49,928 bases of DNA from Flammeovirgaceae bacterium (GCA_013204595.1 JABMNK010000127.1:1-49928); one strand, 5' to 3'. Shown: positions 1-9,527, counted from the stretch's first letter. Made by a program: numbers and translations. The notes: generated by a model not told the origin, from the sequence alone.

Positions 1-262
1 ATTGGTACTAAATTAGGGGAGTGTTACACTGTTTCGGTATTTCAGGGCGTTAATGATTGCTGACTAGTTATTATCGGCTGCTTTTTAGAAGAATATATAT
101 TTGATGATAGAATTCTCCTCTCAGTTTCGGTCGCATTAGATGATCAGCTTGAATATCAGTAATGCGATAATACTCACTCGATAGTAAGGCATGGAATGAT
201 GAATTTTGAAAGTGTCTTTAATCTAGATAAATTACACACTAAAACGCTAATTGCCGATGCTT
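1..262. other. Left-edge non-coding stretch
   Basis: No gene is recognised here. One plus-strand frame is open from base 2 or so to a TGA near 61, about 20 codons. It could be the tail of a gene cut by the window edge, but 20 codons is easily chance and the peptide is not recognisable. The remainder is the upstream region of the small lipoprotein that follows. Confidence 0.3.
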
Positions 263-736
263 ATGATCAAAAAACTTCTTTTTTCAATAATCTCTTTGTA
301 CTTATTTTTTTCTTGCCAAGATACTAAAATGACCATTAATTCCATGGCGCAGGAATTGAAAGAAAATGGATATTTTGTTAAGGGGGGATTTAGGGATAGT
401 CTTGTGAGTGTTTCAAAAAATGATCAACGGGCGTTGCTATTGCTTCAAGAAATTGACAGTTTGTCACGTGTGAAATTAGTCTTAGATCTAAAAAGTTACA
501 CCATTGCAGGCGTTTATCAGAAACAAATTGCTGATCTCTACCTCGCCTTAAAAGAGCCGAGGATATCTTCGGATGAAAGGAAAGAATTGGAAGTTAAATT
601 AAAGGAACGGGAGACTCAGTTAGTGGATGAGAAAAAACGAATTAGTGAGCAAAATATGCTATCAAAAAGCCACGAAAAAACAATAGGTCATTTAAAGGAG
701 AAATTCAATCAATTGAATTATGACACTAAGTTGTAG
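263..736 (+). CDS. Small putative lipoprotein with coiled-coil C-terminus
   Basis: I do not recognise the family. The N-terminus is a short signal peptide (MIKKLLFSIISLYLFFSC) ending in a lipobox-like FFSC, which suggests export and lipid anchoring. The C-terminal third is rich in Lys, Glu and Arg with heptad-like spacing, so a coiled coil is likely. I chose the ATG at 263 because MIKK directly precedes the hydrophobic stretch. An ATG at 257 and a TTG at 251 are also in frame. The gene stands alone and converges on apt, whose end is about 50 bases away. Secretion is inferred; function is unknown. Confidence 0.6.
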   Translation: MIKKLLFSIISLYLFFSCQDTKMTINSMAQELKENGYFVKGGFRDSLVSVSKNDQRALLLLQEIDSLSRVKLVLDLKSYTIAGVYQKQIADLYLALKEPRISSDERKELEVKLKERETQLVDEKKRISEQNMLSKSHEKTIGHLKEKFNQLNYDTKL

Positions 737-786
737 CTTATATTGACCATTATCTTAGCCGAAGTGTTCAAAAGACTTAAATTATT

Positions 787-1323
787 TTAGTCAAATTCAA
801 TTATTGTTTGGATATGATATCCGTTTTCCCTGATTAGGGCACTTCCTTTCAGCCCTGGTAAATCAATTACCGTTTGAATTAAAATATTTGACTTTGGTAC
901 ATTGAATTGTTCATGAATTAGTGAAGCGCATGCCATTGCGGTACCACCAGTGGCAATTAAGTCATCCAAAATAATCACACGATCGGTAGGGCTGATTTTA
1001 GAATTCTTTTGGATTTCCAAAGAACTACTGCCATATTCTAATTTATGCTCTTTTTTAAAAGTTTTGTTGGGTAATTTCCCGGGTTTCCTGGCCATTACAA
1101 AAGGAAGTTTTAAGATATTGGCCAAAGGAGCGCCAAATACGAATCCTCGGCTTTCTATTCCTACAACAATGGTCCCTTTGAATTCATGTATTCCAAGGGC
1201 AAGTGTATTTATTGCTTGATTGAAAGCAGTAGGATCTTCTAATAAACTTGTAATATCTCTGAATTGTATTCCTTTAATTGGAAAATCAGGTACTGTCCTG
1301 ACGCTAGTTTTTAAATCGTTCAA
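787..1323 (-). CDS. apt: Adenine phosphoribosyltransferase
   Basis: This is the purine salvage enzyme that converts adenine and PRPP to AMP and pyrophosphate in the cytoplasm. The 178 residues match the family's usual length. The N-terminus carries the signature VRTVPDFPIKGIQFRDITSL. A central VVGIESRGFVFGAPLA segment supplies the base-binding loop. The PRPP-binding motif VIILDDLIATGGTAMA lies near residues 116-131. The ATG fits the family start. The gene sits alone on the minus strand, about 170 bases downstream of an unrelated unknown gene, so it is probably its own transcription unit or the second gene of a loose pair. Nothing in it looks damaged. Confidence 0.95.
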   Translation of the reverse strand: MNDLKTSVRTVPDFPIKGIQFRDITSLLEDPTAFNQAINTLALGIHEFKGTIVVGIESRGFVFGAPLANILKLPFVMARKPGKLPNKTFKKEHKLEYGSSSLEIQKNSKISPTDRVIILDDLIATGGTAMACASLIHEQFNVPKSNILIQTVIDLPGLKGSALIRENGYHIQTIIEFD

Positions 1324-1496
1324 GAGTTTTGTTGTTTCTTAGGTTTATAAATCAAGTCAAATTTGTTTATGAATAATTCGGACCTTTGGATTAGTTTTTT
1401 TGAAATAAAATAGCTTGGCCTCATGACTAATTATTTTATCGATTTATTTTGTTCACAGCGTATTTGACCTCTGCTCGATCGTTTGTTTCGTATTAT

Positions 1497-2051
1497 TTAA
1501 TTTGCCTCCTTCATCACACCAAATTTCTTAATGAATCCATTTGTTTTTAGTTGCTGATAGGCTTCATAAAGGTCTTTTTTCTTATCCAGTCCAAATAAAC
1601 GCATACAAAAATAGGTTAAAAAAGGTTTTAATTCGAGTAGAGATTCCTCTGCGAACACGTCCTCTTTTGCCATGTTATAGATCGCTATGACGACATTAGT
1701 GTAGCCATCTTCTGGGTTTAATTTTTTGCATATTTCGTCCAAAGTACCTTTTCCTTCTTTGATGATAGGTGTTTTGGGAATAAAGCCGACTCTTTTCTCT
1801 TTTTCTTCTAAATACGTTTGTTCAATTTTTCGGATAAAGAATAACCGCCATTTTATTAGTTGTGGTCTGGGAAGTTTGACAGCCATGACACTGCGTGCCC
1901 TGCGCTGGAAGAGCGTCATATTGTTTAGATCCAATAAAAATGCTTCACATTCTTTTCGGTAGGTTTCGAACATTTCACAATCTTCAGTAGTATCAAATTG
2001 CAGTATTTCAGTGATTCCATTTAATTCTATTTCAACTTCTTGAAGTGACAT
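1497..2051 (-). CDS. Hypothetical cytoplasmic protein
   Basis: The protein is 184 residues and I do not recognise it. It has no signal peptide or membrane segment. It is rich in charged residues and predicted helices, with several aromatic and basic clusters around residues 60-80 (ARSVMAVKLPRPQLIKWRLF). It starts with a plain ATG (MSLQEVEIEL) and its composition resembles real genes in this window. It lies upstream of apt on the same strand with a gap of about 170 bases, so co-transcription is possible but not compelling. It could be a lineage-specific protein; no function is assigned. Confidence 0.6.
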   Translation of the reverse strand: MSLQEVEIELNGITEILQFDTTEDCEMFETYRKECEAFLLDLNNMTLFQRRARSVMAVKLPRPQLIKWRLFFIRKIEQTYLEEKEKRVGFIPKTPIIKEGKGTLDEICKKLNPEDGYTNVVIAIYNMAKEDVFAEESLLELKPFLTYFCMRLFGLDKKKDLYEAYQQLKTNGFIKKFGVMKEAN

Positions 2052-2897
2052 AATTTCGATGATTAGATGACAAAATTATATTATTGATATGTATTTGGGG
2101 ATACTATTTTAGAAGATTAAGAAAAAAATGTCCAGAGGAAGCAATCGATGGTATATGTTACTTTTGAAATAAAGACTTTAGAAAATTCAGGCATAGGCTT
2201 GATTACTTAATTCCTTTTTAGTTAAGCTTATTGGCTATAGTTTTCATTGATCAACATCAAAATAAAAATTGTGATTAAGAGAGATCTATCCATCAGGTTG
2301 ATAATGTAGGGCGCGCTGATAACCAAGGTTGAAGAGGCGATAGAACTGATTAGTTGAATGTATCACAAAAGAAAAAATCAATAATCTACTAGGACAGGAG
2401 GCTTAAAGGATGGCTATGATGTCGTGGTTCGCCAAGATAAAGTTGATCTCGGCATAAACCTTTGATGAAACAAGCATATCCATCGCGAATGCGTCACCAT
2501 ATTGGCGTGGTTGCTAATGTACATGGGCTCATATTAGTAATTAGCTTTCATCGATCCCTATTGGCGGTCTTTTACATTTTTTCGGGCAGGAGTTGGCGTA
2601 TTTTGCTATTGCACGTAGGTGTGACGACTATGGTAGGGTCGTTGGGCGATAGGTGATCACCAAGATGAGGGTCAGGACCTGGATCGATATCAATAATTAA
2701 TGAAAAAAGCTTGGGGTCATTATGGAAAATATATTCATTTTTTATTCTACTAATGAGGGTGATTATTTGGAAGTATGCTTCTAATGTATAATTTTATCTC
2801 ATAATTGAATGGCACAGCTTGAGAGACTAACTTTTAACTGATTCCAAATGATAAATCAACAAATAAATAGGAGATTTTAGATTAAGTTCTAGAAATA
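2052..2897. other. Long intergenic region without recognisable gene
   Basis: This is about 850 bases between two unrelated genes. A plus-strand frame at 2462-2656 is open for 64 codons, but its product is not recognisable and its codon use is not gene-like. A second open stretch just before it ends at a TGA near 2463. The length and these fragments could reflect an eroded gene, but I cannot identify one. The last 60 bases are AT-rich and presumably carry the promoter and leader of the next gene. Confidence 0.3.
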
Positions 2898-3218
2898 ATG
2901 GAGAAAGTTAGAGTTACAAAAGAATATGATAAATTGAGTGAATCACTCAAAGAGCAAATTAAGTTGGACTACCCCAACGGATTCAGTGATTATTTAATTT
3001 CATTTACCAATAAAGAGGGTAAGAAAATGACAGCCTTGCGCTTTGAGACCGAGGATAAGATATACTTAATACGTATGACATTTGATCAAGCAGTAGGTAT
3101 TGTTGAAGCAGATGACGACTATGACGACGAGGGTGTCTTACATGATGAGGTGAAGTCGGAATATGAGCAAAAACAGGCCGATGGTGATTATGACGAAGTT
3201 GACGTTGATTTTGATTAA
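2898..3218 (+). CDS. Small acidic conserved protein
   Basis: The 106-residue cytoplasmic protein starts with MEKVRVTKEYDKLSESLKEQ and has a strongly acidic C-terminus of repeated Asp/Glu runs from about residue 74 onward. I recall small proteins of this shape as common in Bacteroidota genomes without an assigned function. The N-terminal half looks like a compact alpha/beta fold (SDYLISFTNKEGKKMTALRF). It is followed after 29 bases by the SET-domain gene in the same direction, so the two are probably co-transcribed. The acidic tail could mediate binding to basic proteins or cations, which is inference only. Confidence 0.75.
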   Translation: MEKVRVTKEYDKLSESLKEQIKLDYPNGFSDYLISFTNKEGKKMTALRFETEDKIYLIRMTFDQAVGIVEADDDYDDEGVLHDEVKSEYEQKQADGDYDEVDVDFD

Positions 3219-3247
3219 TATTATTTTCAATATTTATAGGATTCTTT

Positions 3248-3841
3248 GTGATACATCCAAAAACCGAATTACGTTTAATTAATAATCAAGTTGGATATGG
3301 CGTTTTTGCCATAGATTTCATACCTGAAGGCACCATTACCTATGTTAAGGATAGTTTAGAATTAGTGATTACTCCTACGGACTACCTTATCCATTCTGCA
3401 GAAATGCAGCAATCAATAGAGAAATATTCATACAGAGATGAAAACGGAAATCGGATTGTGAGCTGGGATTTCGCCAAGTATGTCAACCATTGTTGTAATT
3501 GTAATACCATAAGTACCGGTTATGGATTCGAAATTGCGATTAGAGATATATTTGAAGGAGAACAAATCACCGATGAATACGGAATCTTTAATTCTGATGA
3601 TGAAATGGAATTAGTTTGCGGTGAATCCAATTGCCGTAAACGAATACAGCCAAATGATTTCGACACATACTACAAGGAATGGGATGATAAAATAAAGAAG
3701 GCTATTGGTAGGCTCTTCGAGGTAAATCAACCTTTGCTCGCGTTGGTTGATAATAATGTCAAAATAGAACTAGATGGCTTCTTTTCAAATCCAGAGTCCT
3801 ATAAGTCGGTGTATTCATTGAAATTCCACTCAAATGGGTAG
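3248..3841 (+). CDS. SET-domain protein, putative lysine methyltransferase
   Basis: SET domains transfer a methyl group from S-adenosylmethionine to lysine side chains. The 197-residue protein shows the domain's landmarks in order: GYGVFA near residues 16-21 (the GxG cofactor segment), a VNHCCNCNT segment at 79-87 in place of the usual NHSCxPN, and ITDEYGIF at 107-114 matching the ITxDYG catalytic motif. A CGESNCRKRI stretch follows at 124-133, as in many bacterial SET proteins with post-SET cysteines. The start is GTG, giving MIHPKTELRL. It follows the acidic small protein closely, which may mean they act together. The NHSC-to-NHCC change is unusual, and the substrate is unknown. Confidence 0.85.
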   Translation: MIHPKTELRLINNQVGYGVFAIDFIPEGTITYVKDSLELVITPTDYLIHSAEMQQSIEKYSYRDENGNRIVSWDFAKYVNHCCNCNTISTGYGFEIAIRDIFEGEQITDEYGIFNSDDEMELVCGESNCRKRIQPNDFDTYYKEWDDKIKKAIGRLFEVNQPLLALVDNNVKIELDGFFSNPESYKSVYSLKFHSNG

Positions 3842-4005
3842 TCTATAAATCGTTAAGATAATCAATATTATATATTATACAGGGATTGACGGCCACGTGG
3901 TTGATTAATGAATAATCTAGGTTTTGATAGTAGTCTACTGATGTATATTTAACACTTTGATGTTAAGTGAATTTTTGGTAGCTTCCATGAGCAGTTACCG
4001 CTTCC

Positions 4006-5103
4006 ATGTTAATTTCAAAGTTTATGTTAGAACACGCTAGAAAATGCTCGATATACTTTTCAAAGGGCTTTTTTTTAATATTTTTTTCGTACAGCTATCA
4101 TTCCAATAGTCAGTCGCTTACACTTTTTGACCCGATTAATGTGATAGGATTGACGCTAAGTGGAGATTTGAATAGCGTTTTCAAGGATCGTAAAGATTCG
4201 CCTGATTACCATCCGGTGACACTGTCTTATCAAGATAGGGATGAATGGATAAACATTCCAATTAAGATAAAAACGAGAGGGCATTTCCGTAAGTCATCAT
4301 CCAACTGTAAATACCCGCCATTATTGTTCAATTTCCCAAAAAAGTCGCTTAGTGAAAATTCGATCTTTTCAGGTCAAGATAAGTTGAAATTGGTAACGCC
4401 ATGTCAAGGTGATCAATATATTCTCCATGAATATTTGGTATACCAACTTTATAATCTCTTTACCGAGAGAAGTTTCAAAACACAACTTGTACGGGTCACC
4501 TATTTGGATTCTTTGAAAAAAAAGAAGCCAATGATCTATTATGGAATGCTCATAGAGGATGAGGACCAAATGGCCATGCGTAATGCATCCGTGATGACTA
4601 AGAAAATAGGGTGGCGCCCGGCGGAGATACAGCGCGAAGATTTCCTTCAGATGGCTGTTTTTGAGTATATGATAGGTAATACCGATTGGTCTGTTCAATA
4701 TCAACAGAACACTAAGCTAATTATGAAAGATAATTCAGCGGCCCCAATTGCTGTGCCTTATGATTTTGATCATGCAGGAATTGTAAGGGCACCTTACGCA
4801 AAACCAGCCCTTGAGCTTCAATTGAGCAGCACCCTCAATAGACGTTATCGAGGGTTTTGTATTAAAGACATGGAGGAACTCAAGGGAACTTTTGATCAAT
4901 TTAATCGGCTTAAGGAATCGATTTATGGGCTTTATATAAATAATAGTTTATTGAATGAAGGCTACCGAAATCAGACGATAAAATTCCTTGACCAGTTTTA
5001 TGAAACCATCAATGATCCCGAAAAGGCAAAAAACGCATTTACCTATCCTTGTGATAGCTCCGGTACGGGCAATGTCGTGATTAAAGGTCTTAAAAAGCAA
5101 TGA
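4006..5103 (+). CDS. CotH-like secreted protein
   Basis: The 365-residue protein resembles CotH-type atypical kinases seen in many Bacteroidota genomes. Landmarks are IPIKIKTRGHFRK near residue 84, which corresponds to the lysine-containing strand, MAVFEYMIGNTDWSVQYQQN at 216-235, and PYDFDHAGIV at 251-260 with the metal-binding aspartates. A hydrophobic stretch near residues 20-30 suggests export, though the N-terminus is poor and the true start could be an in-frame ATG at residue 7. It stands alone. CotH in Bacillus is a protein kinase of spore coats; here the substrate and even the activity are unknown. Confidence 0.7.
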   Translation: MLISKFMLEHARKCSIYFSKGFFLIFFSYSYHSNSQSLTLFDPINVIGLTLSGDLNSVFKDRKDSPDYHPVTLSYQDRDEWINIPIKIKTRGHFRKSSSNCKYPPLLFNFPKKSLSENSIFSGQDKLKLVTPCQGDQYILHEYLVYQLYNLFTERSFKTQLVRVTYLDSLKKKKPMIYYGMLIEDEDQMAMRNASVMTKKIGWRPAEIQREDFLQMAVFEYMIGNTDWSVQYQQNTKLIMKDNSAAPIAVPYDFDHAGIVRAPYAKPALELQLSSTLNRRYRGFCIKDMEELKGTFDQFNRLKESIYGLYINNSLLNEGYRNQTIKFLDQFYETINDPEKAKNAFTYPCDSSGTGNVVIKGLKKQ

Positions 5104-5120
5104 ACTTTTCCTTTTTAAGG

Positions 5121-5147
5121 CCATCGCGATGGTAAGGTAGTTTTTTT
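5121..5147 (+). terminator. Possible terminator after the CotH-like gene
   Basis: The self-complementary CCATCGCGATGG is followed eight bases later by a run of seven T. The stem has almost no loop and the T run is displaced, so this is only a weak candidate. Confidence 0.3.
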
Positions 5148-5571
5148 GAAATGAATCGGACAAGTGTGTTTTTGTTTGGCTTATCCAAGATGGGAGGTTA
5201 ACGGGGCGCCATTCTCTTTGAGCTCATTTCTGTTGACGATAATGATCCTTAAGACGTCATTCTTAAACTATCGGACCGATTCAGTGCTTATTTGTTCACT
5301 AGAGGGCACCTATGGAGATAACTGTTATCGTCAGCTTTCTGCCCTTATAATCATCAATGATTCGTTGGTAGATTCTTTTTAATTTAGAGATGACTTGTAT
5401 TTCCTTTTTTAGAGCGAGTTGGCTGGTCAAATCTTATTTATTATTTACCACTTTTAAGATCAATTAATCAGCTATCTGATCTTTATTATTGATGACATAT
5501 GCCAAAATTAAAGTCTGGTTACAACGCAAATGAGACCACCAGTAAAATGCCCTTTATTTTGATTTTATGTT
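5148..5571. other. Intergenic region, nothing recognised
   Basis: An open frame on the plus strand (5164-5382) and short frames on the minus strand give no recognisable protein. No repeat, RNA or strong hairpin is visible. It separates two genes that converge here. Confidence 0.3.
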
Positions 5572-6297
5572 TTAGGATCCAAACACTTTTTTAAGTAAAT
5601 CAGATGTTCTGAAATTATTATTACTCCTGATGTTTCGCTCTTCTTGGGCAATCATTTCGAAAAGTCCGCCAGTAGCGCTTCTTGTAGAATAGTCAGTAAG
5701 ATCAGGATTGATCTTTTTGACAAATGGAATTTTATTATAGAGGCTCATGACATCTCCCCAGTACTTGGTTGCACCTGTTTTACTCAAAGCGTCTTCTATT
5801 ATAGGTTTGAATTTAATAATGAGTTCTTCAGTAGTTGTATCTTCTAAATATTTGGTAGCCGAATCTTCCTCACCTTTGACGATACTTATGGCATCTGTTA
5901 GGCTCATTTGTTTAATAGCTATTAAAAAAATAGCTAAGGCCTCTTTGGATGCAAGCTCGGCACTTCGGTTAATGGCCCATATAACTTCATTACATTTTTG
6001 GTTTCCGCCAGGTAGTTTTCGAACCGCGCTTTCGATTTCATCTGCTTCGGGAGGAAACGGTATTTTAATCAATGGATTTTCAAAATAGCCATCAGGTTTG
6101 CTTACCAATGACACCCCTTTTTCTATTCCATTTGATAAGGCTTCCTTTATGGCGTCGGCGGCTTCTTCTTTGGTAAATGACTTACTGTCAGCTGTTAGTT
6201 TAGCTAATTCTTTCTTGAGATTTTTAAATTGACCCATAAGAGGGACGTCGTTAAAAAAAAGTGAGAATATGACTATTATAATCGCCTGAGTTTTCAT
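5572..6297 (-). CDS. DUF4197 family secreted protein
   Basis: This is a 241-residue protein of the uncharacterised DUF4197 family, usually exported. A signal peptide covers about residues 1-22 (MKTQAIIIVIFSLFF then a small-residue end near MGQF). Family hallmarks follow: IKIPFPPEADEIESAVRKL at 72-90, TGATKYWGDVMSLYNKIPFV at 174-193, INPDLTDYSTRSATGGLF at 196-213, and the terminal SDLLKKVFG. The start ATG directly precedes the signal peptide. It is a single gene. The family's function is not established; a periplasmic location is inferred. Confidence 0.9.
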   Translation of the reverse strand: MKTQAIIIVIFSLFFNDVPLMGQFKNLKKELAKLTADSKSFTKEEAADAIKEALSNGIEKGVSLVSKPDGYFENPLIKIPFPPEADEIESAVRKLPGGNQKCNEVIWAINRSAELASKEALAIFLIAIKQMSLTDAISIVKGEEDSATKYLEDTTTEELIIKFKPIIEDALSKTGATKYWGDVMSLYNKIPFVKKINPDLTDYSTRSATGGLFEMIAQEERNIRSNNNFRTSDLLKKVFGS

Positions 6298-6421
6298 GAT
6301 GTGGTGGTTTATTTGTAAAGTAATAATATAGTAAAAGAAATCAGGAATACATTATATTTTTTCGACTGACGTCTTTTGTGAAAACCAATATAGTCAAATA
6401 AATAAGTGAAACTACTTGTAC

Positions 6422-6466
6422 AATAAAAAAGTAGCACCACTTAACAGATGATGCTACTTTTTTATT
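6422..6466 (-). terminator. Rho-independent terminator
   Basis: A 15-base stem (AATAAAAAAGTAGCA paired with TGCTACTTTTTTATT) lies just beyond the 3' end of the minus-strand gene that ends at 6476. The A and T runs on the two arms allow it to work in either direction. Confidence 0.8.
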
Positions 6467-6475
6467 CAATGAAAA

Positions 6476-6973
6476 TTATTGCTGATACTTATAGTAATCT
6501 TCAATTGGAATCATTAAATGGGCATATTGCGTCTCAGAAAACATCAAATACGGGGGTCCTTCATTAAAATCAGTCGTATATCCAGCGAGGGTAGCAGGAT
6601 CTTTGGGCATCAACATCAAATAGGGACCGGATTCAATCCATTGATTTGGATCTTTGTCTTCCGCTTTACTCATTACTATGGGCGTAGAATTATCCTCATC
6701 CATATCACCATGTAGCATCCAAGCAAACCCATCAAAATCCAATTCAGGTTTAGTTCCAGACATAAAGGTTTTTACCCATTTCAAGGATTGCCCATCTCCG
6801 ACCATTGGCATCGCTTCATGGGGTGTTTTCCACCCATTTTCAATATCTGACATTCCTCTTGGATTGGCTGCCATAGCTGTCCAGCCATTAGTGCCTTGGC
6901 ACAATATGGTAGTCATGTCTGAGTCTATTACGGTACAGTTTGCAGCAATGTACGAGGGAGCCGCTGAACTCAA
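6476..6973 (-). CDS. Secreted-family hypothetical protein with damaged N-terminus
   Basis: The 165-residue open frame from a TTG start matches, by my recollection, a Bacteroidota family of exported proteins with the pattern SAAPSYIAANCTVI, CQGTNGWTAMA, and a C-terminal PPYLMFSETQYAHLMIP. Its function is unknown. The frame is in fact open further upstream to a TAA near 7037 (reading ...ENYTQHTSTEWKIWALSSAAP), but no ATG or GTG start lies in that part. A hydrophobic, signal-peptide-like segment (IGFTGLLCLRLSY) exists in another frame between about 7025 and 7075. Joining them would need a one-base shift. So either the gene has lost its signal peptide or a frameshift is present. Confidence 0.65.
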   Translation of the reverse strand: MSSAAPSYIAANCTVIDSDMTTILCQGTNGWTAMAANPRGMSDIENGWKTPHEAMPMVGDGQSLKWVKTFMSGTKPELDFDGFAWMLHGDMDEDNSTPIVMSKAEDKDPNQWIESGPYLMLMPKDPATLAGYTTDFNEGPPYLMFSETQYAHLMIPIEDYYKYQQ

Positions 6974-7079
6974 AGCCCATATTTTCCATTCCGTGGAAGT
7001 GTGCTGGGTATAATTTTCACTCGCTCTTGTATGATAACCTTAAACACAATAATCCTGTAAAACCAATAGACACATTAGT

Positions 7080-7552
7080 CTGGCAATTAAAAAATTATGG
7101 GCAAAGTACTTGAGCTGAATTTTTACTGCTCTTGAGAATGGGGGGGCGGGAAAATCACAAGCCCTCACTGTTATTTTAACACGAGCCTCCTCTTTAAAAA
7201 AGCGGCCCTTTACCAAGAAAAAATATCAGCTGAACCCGCTAAATAATTACCGAATATAAATAATGTCATAATGAAAAAAAAATCTTGAGTTATTTACAAA
7301 GAACATAACCGTCCCATTACCTAAATACAACACACCAAGAGATCAGCGAGAAGAGCCCTATCAGCCATTTGAACAATTACGGAATGTAATAACGAAGCGA
7401 TTTCTTTAGATACGATTTCGTGCTCCACCCCCATCCAAACCGGAGTCAATAAGATTCCTTAATGATTTCGCTAACTAGTTTTTTTTTAAAAAAAGACAAA
7501 TCCGCTACACCAGAAACCACAAAAATAACCATCTATAACAATAATACCATCC
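7080..7552. other. Intergenic region, nothing recognised
   Basis: This stretch has a G7 run near 7140 and a T9A7 tract near 7479-7496, which should give curved DNA or a transcription effect upstream of the aminopeptidase gene. I see no coding sequence, RNA or hairpin that can be defended. Confidence 0.3.
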
Positions 7553-7681
7553 TTGATCTTGGCGACAATTGTAATTATGGAACTAAACGTTTATTTTATG
7601 ACCTCAATTATAAGTATTGAACCAATAAATTATATTAAGCACGTAATTTTAACAGGTCGCCCGAACTTTAACTATTTTCTC

Positions 7682-9346
7682 GTGAAATACAATAGCTATT
7701 TATTTTTAAAAAAACCCGTCGTCCTTAGCCTACTATTACTGACGTTCTATATTCCTTCATTAGCAGACAAATACCCCTTTAATCATGCCATAGATATTCA
7801 GCATTATGATTTCCATCTCACCTTGTCTGATAATACTGATCAAATCATCGGTGTCGCTGAGATTGAGATCTTATTTTTGGAAAAAAATATCTTTGAATTT
7901 CGTTTGGACTTGGCCAATAAAACCAAATCTCGCTTAGGCAAAGGGATGGAAATCGTTGCAATTAATTCAGAAGGAAATCCATTAGCATACGTTCATCAAG
8001 GGGATTCATTAATGATTCAACTCAAGGATCCTAGCCGTAAAGAATCCATCCAAAGTTTCACTATACAATACCAAGGGATTCCTGAAAAGGGATTAGAAAT
8101 AAAAAATAATCATCATGGAGATCGGACTTTTTTCTGTGAAAGTTGGCCGAACAACACCAGACATTGGCTGCCCACCATTGACCATCCTTATGAAAAAACC
8201 ACAGTCGAATTTAGGATTGTGGCACCGTTAAAATATAAAGTAGTGTCCAATGGACTTTTGCTTGAGGAGTCTCAAATGGACCCAATCAACAAGCTCACTC
8301 ATTGGAAACAATCCGTTCCCATATCTTGCTGGCTATTTGTCATCGGTGTAGCCGAATTTGCGGTACAAGAGGTAGATAAATTTGAAGGTCGGTCAATTCA
8401 ATCTTGGGTGTATTATCAAGATAGAGAGGCTGGATTTAAAGATTTCGCAAACCAAACCAAAAATGTGCTTCAGTTTTTTTCAAATTATGTAGGTCCTTTT
8501 GCCTATGAGAAATTGGCCAATGTACAATCTGCTAGTGTAGAAAATGGTGCGATGGAAACTGCAAGTGCTATTTTATACAGTCAGAACCTAATTTCTGGTC
8601 AAGAATCAGCGCGTTTGCGAAACGTCATGATACATGAAATAGCGCATCAATGGTTTGGCAATTCCGTCACAGAATCGACCTGGGACGATGCTTGGCTCAG
8701 TGAAGGTTTTGCTACTTACTTTACTTTGTTATTTCATGAATACCAATACGGACATCATGAATACATAAAAGGCTTAAAAGAAAGTAAGAAATCCGTATTT
8801 GATGCTCAATTAAGAGATCCTTTCTTCAGTGTGATTGCTGATCGAACGGCCGAAACCGGCCCTGTGATTAGCGGACTTACCTACCAAAAAGGGGCTTGGT
8901 TTTTACACATGCTTAGGAATCGAATAGGCCATGAAAATTTCAAATTGGGCATACAGGAATACTACATGAAGTATTTCAATGGACATGCCGATACCGGAGA
9001 CTTTAGAGGGGTAATGGAACATATAGTTAATGAAGATCTAGGAGCTTTTTTCGAACAATGGCTCCTGCACCCAGACTTACTAATTATTAAAGGCGAATGG
9101 ACTTTTGACGAGAAAACGGATAAAATTGATATTAAATTAACCCAAGGGACAGATAAAGAAATTTTATTTGATATGCCCGTTGAATTTGAAATTCAATACG
9201 CAAACGGTGCCCCTGCTTTATTGGTGAAATTAAACTTGAATGCCCAGACACAAGCCTTCAAGATACCGAGTGAATATAAACCTGCAGTCATCGTAGCTGA
9301 TCCGAAAACCAATTTGCTTGCCCGCATCGATATCAATGAACTTTAA
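7682..9346 (+). CDS. M1 family metallopeptidase (aminopeptidase N-like)
   Basis: This is a zinc aminopeptidase of the M1 family, which removes N-terminal residues from peptides, probably in the periplasm. Counting from the longest frame (TTG at 7553), the zinc site is HEIAH at 361-365 with the third ligand in WLSEGFATY at E384. VENGAMETAS at 329-338 is the exopeptidase GAMEN-type motif. The N-terminal beta domain precedes these and the helical C-terminal domain is short. I prefer the GTG at 7682 because it leaves a basic n-region and hydrophobic core (KKPVVLSLLLLTFYIPSLA) as a signal peptide. In-frame ATGs at 7577 and 7598 are alternatives. The gene is single and intact. Confidence 0.93.
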   Translation: MKYNSYLFLKKPVVLSLLLLTFYIPSLADKYPFNHAIDIQHYDFHLTLSDNTDQIIGVAEIEILFLEKNIFEFRLDLANKTKSRLGKGMEIVAINSEGNPLAYVHQGDSLMIQLKDPSRKESIQSFTIQYQGIPEKGLEIKNNHHGDRTFFCESWPNNTRHWLPTIDHPYEKTTVEFRIVAPLKYKVVSNGLLLEESQMDPINKLTHWKQSVPISCWLFVIGVAEFAVQEVDKFEGRSIQSWVYYQDREAGFKDFANQTKNVLQFFSNYVGPFAYEKLANVQSASVENGAMETASAILYSQNLISGQESARLRNVMIHEIAHQWFGNSVTESTWDDAWLSEGFATYFTLLFHEYQYGHHEYIKGLKESKKSVFDAQLRDPFFSVIADRTAETGPVISGLTYQKGAWFLHMLRNRIGHENFKLGIQEYYMKYFNGHADTGDFRGVMEHIVNEDLGAFFEQWLLHPDLLIIKGEWTFDEKTDKIDIKLTQGTDKEILFDMPVEFEIQYANGAPALLVKLNLNAQTQAFKIPSEYKPAVIVADPKTNLLARIDINEL

Positions 9347-9399
9347 GCTTTCCCAGGACGCAATTCTTATGGCCTTTATCCGTTAATTAAAAAGAAAAA

Positions 9400-9422
9400 A
9401 GGACTGCTGTGATGGCAGTCCT
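9400..9422 (-). terminator. Terminator downstream of the DUF2490 pseudogene
   Basis: The stem AGGACTGC/GCAGTCCT has a 7-base loop. On the minus strand it is followed by a T-rich run (TTTTTTCTTTTT), which fits a terminator for the decayed minus-strand gene. It is also placed to stop plus-strand transcription from the aminopeptidase gene. Confidence 0.65.
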
Positions 9423-9527
9423 ATCCAATAAAAAAACCGTAAACGTTCAAAATGGATTTAATAAATGTTCACTTCGGCTAAGTGAGGTTATTGAATCCAA
9501 TAAAAAAATACTTGTAATACAATACAA

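Noticed and set aside
2462-2656. 64-codon plus-strand ORF in the long spacer
   Set aside because: No recognisable motif, no signal peptide, poor start context; not reported as a gene.
5164-5382. 72-codon ORF after the CotH-like gene
   Set aside because: Peptide is not recognisable and composition is not gene-like.
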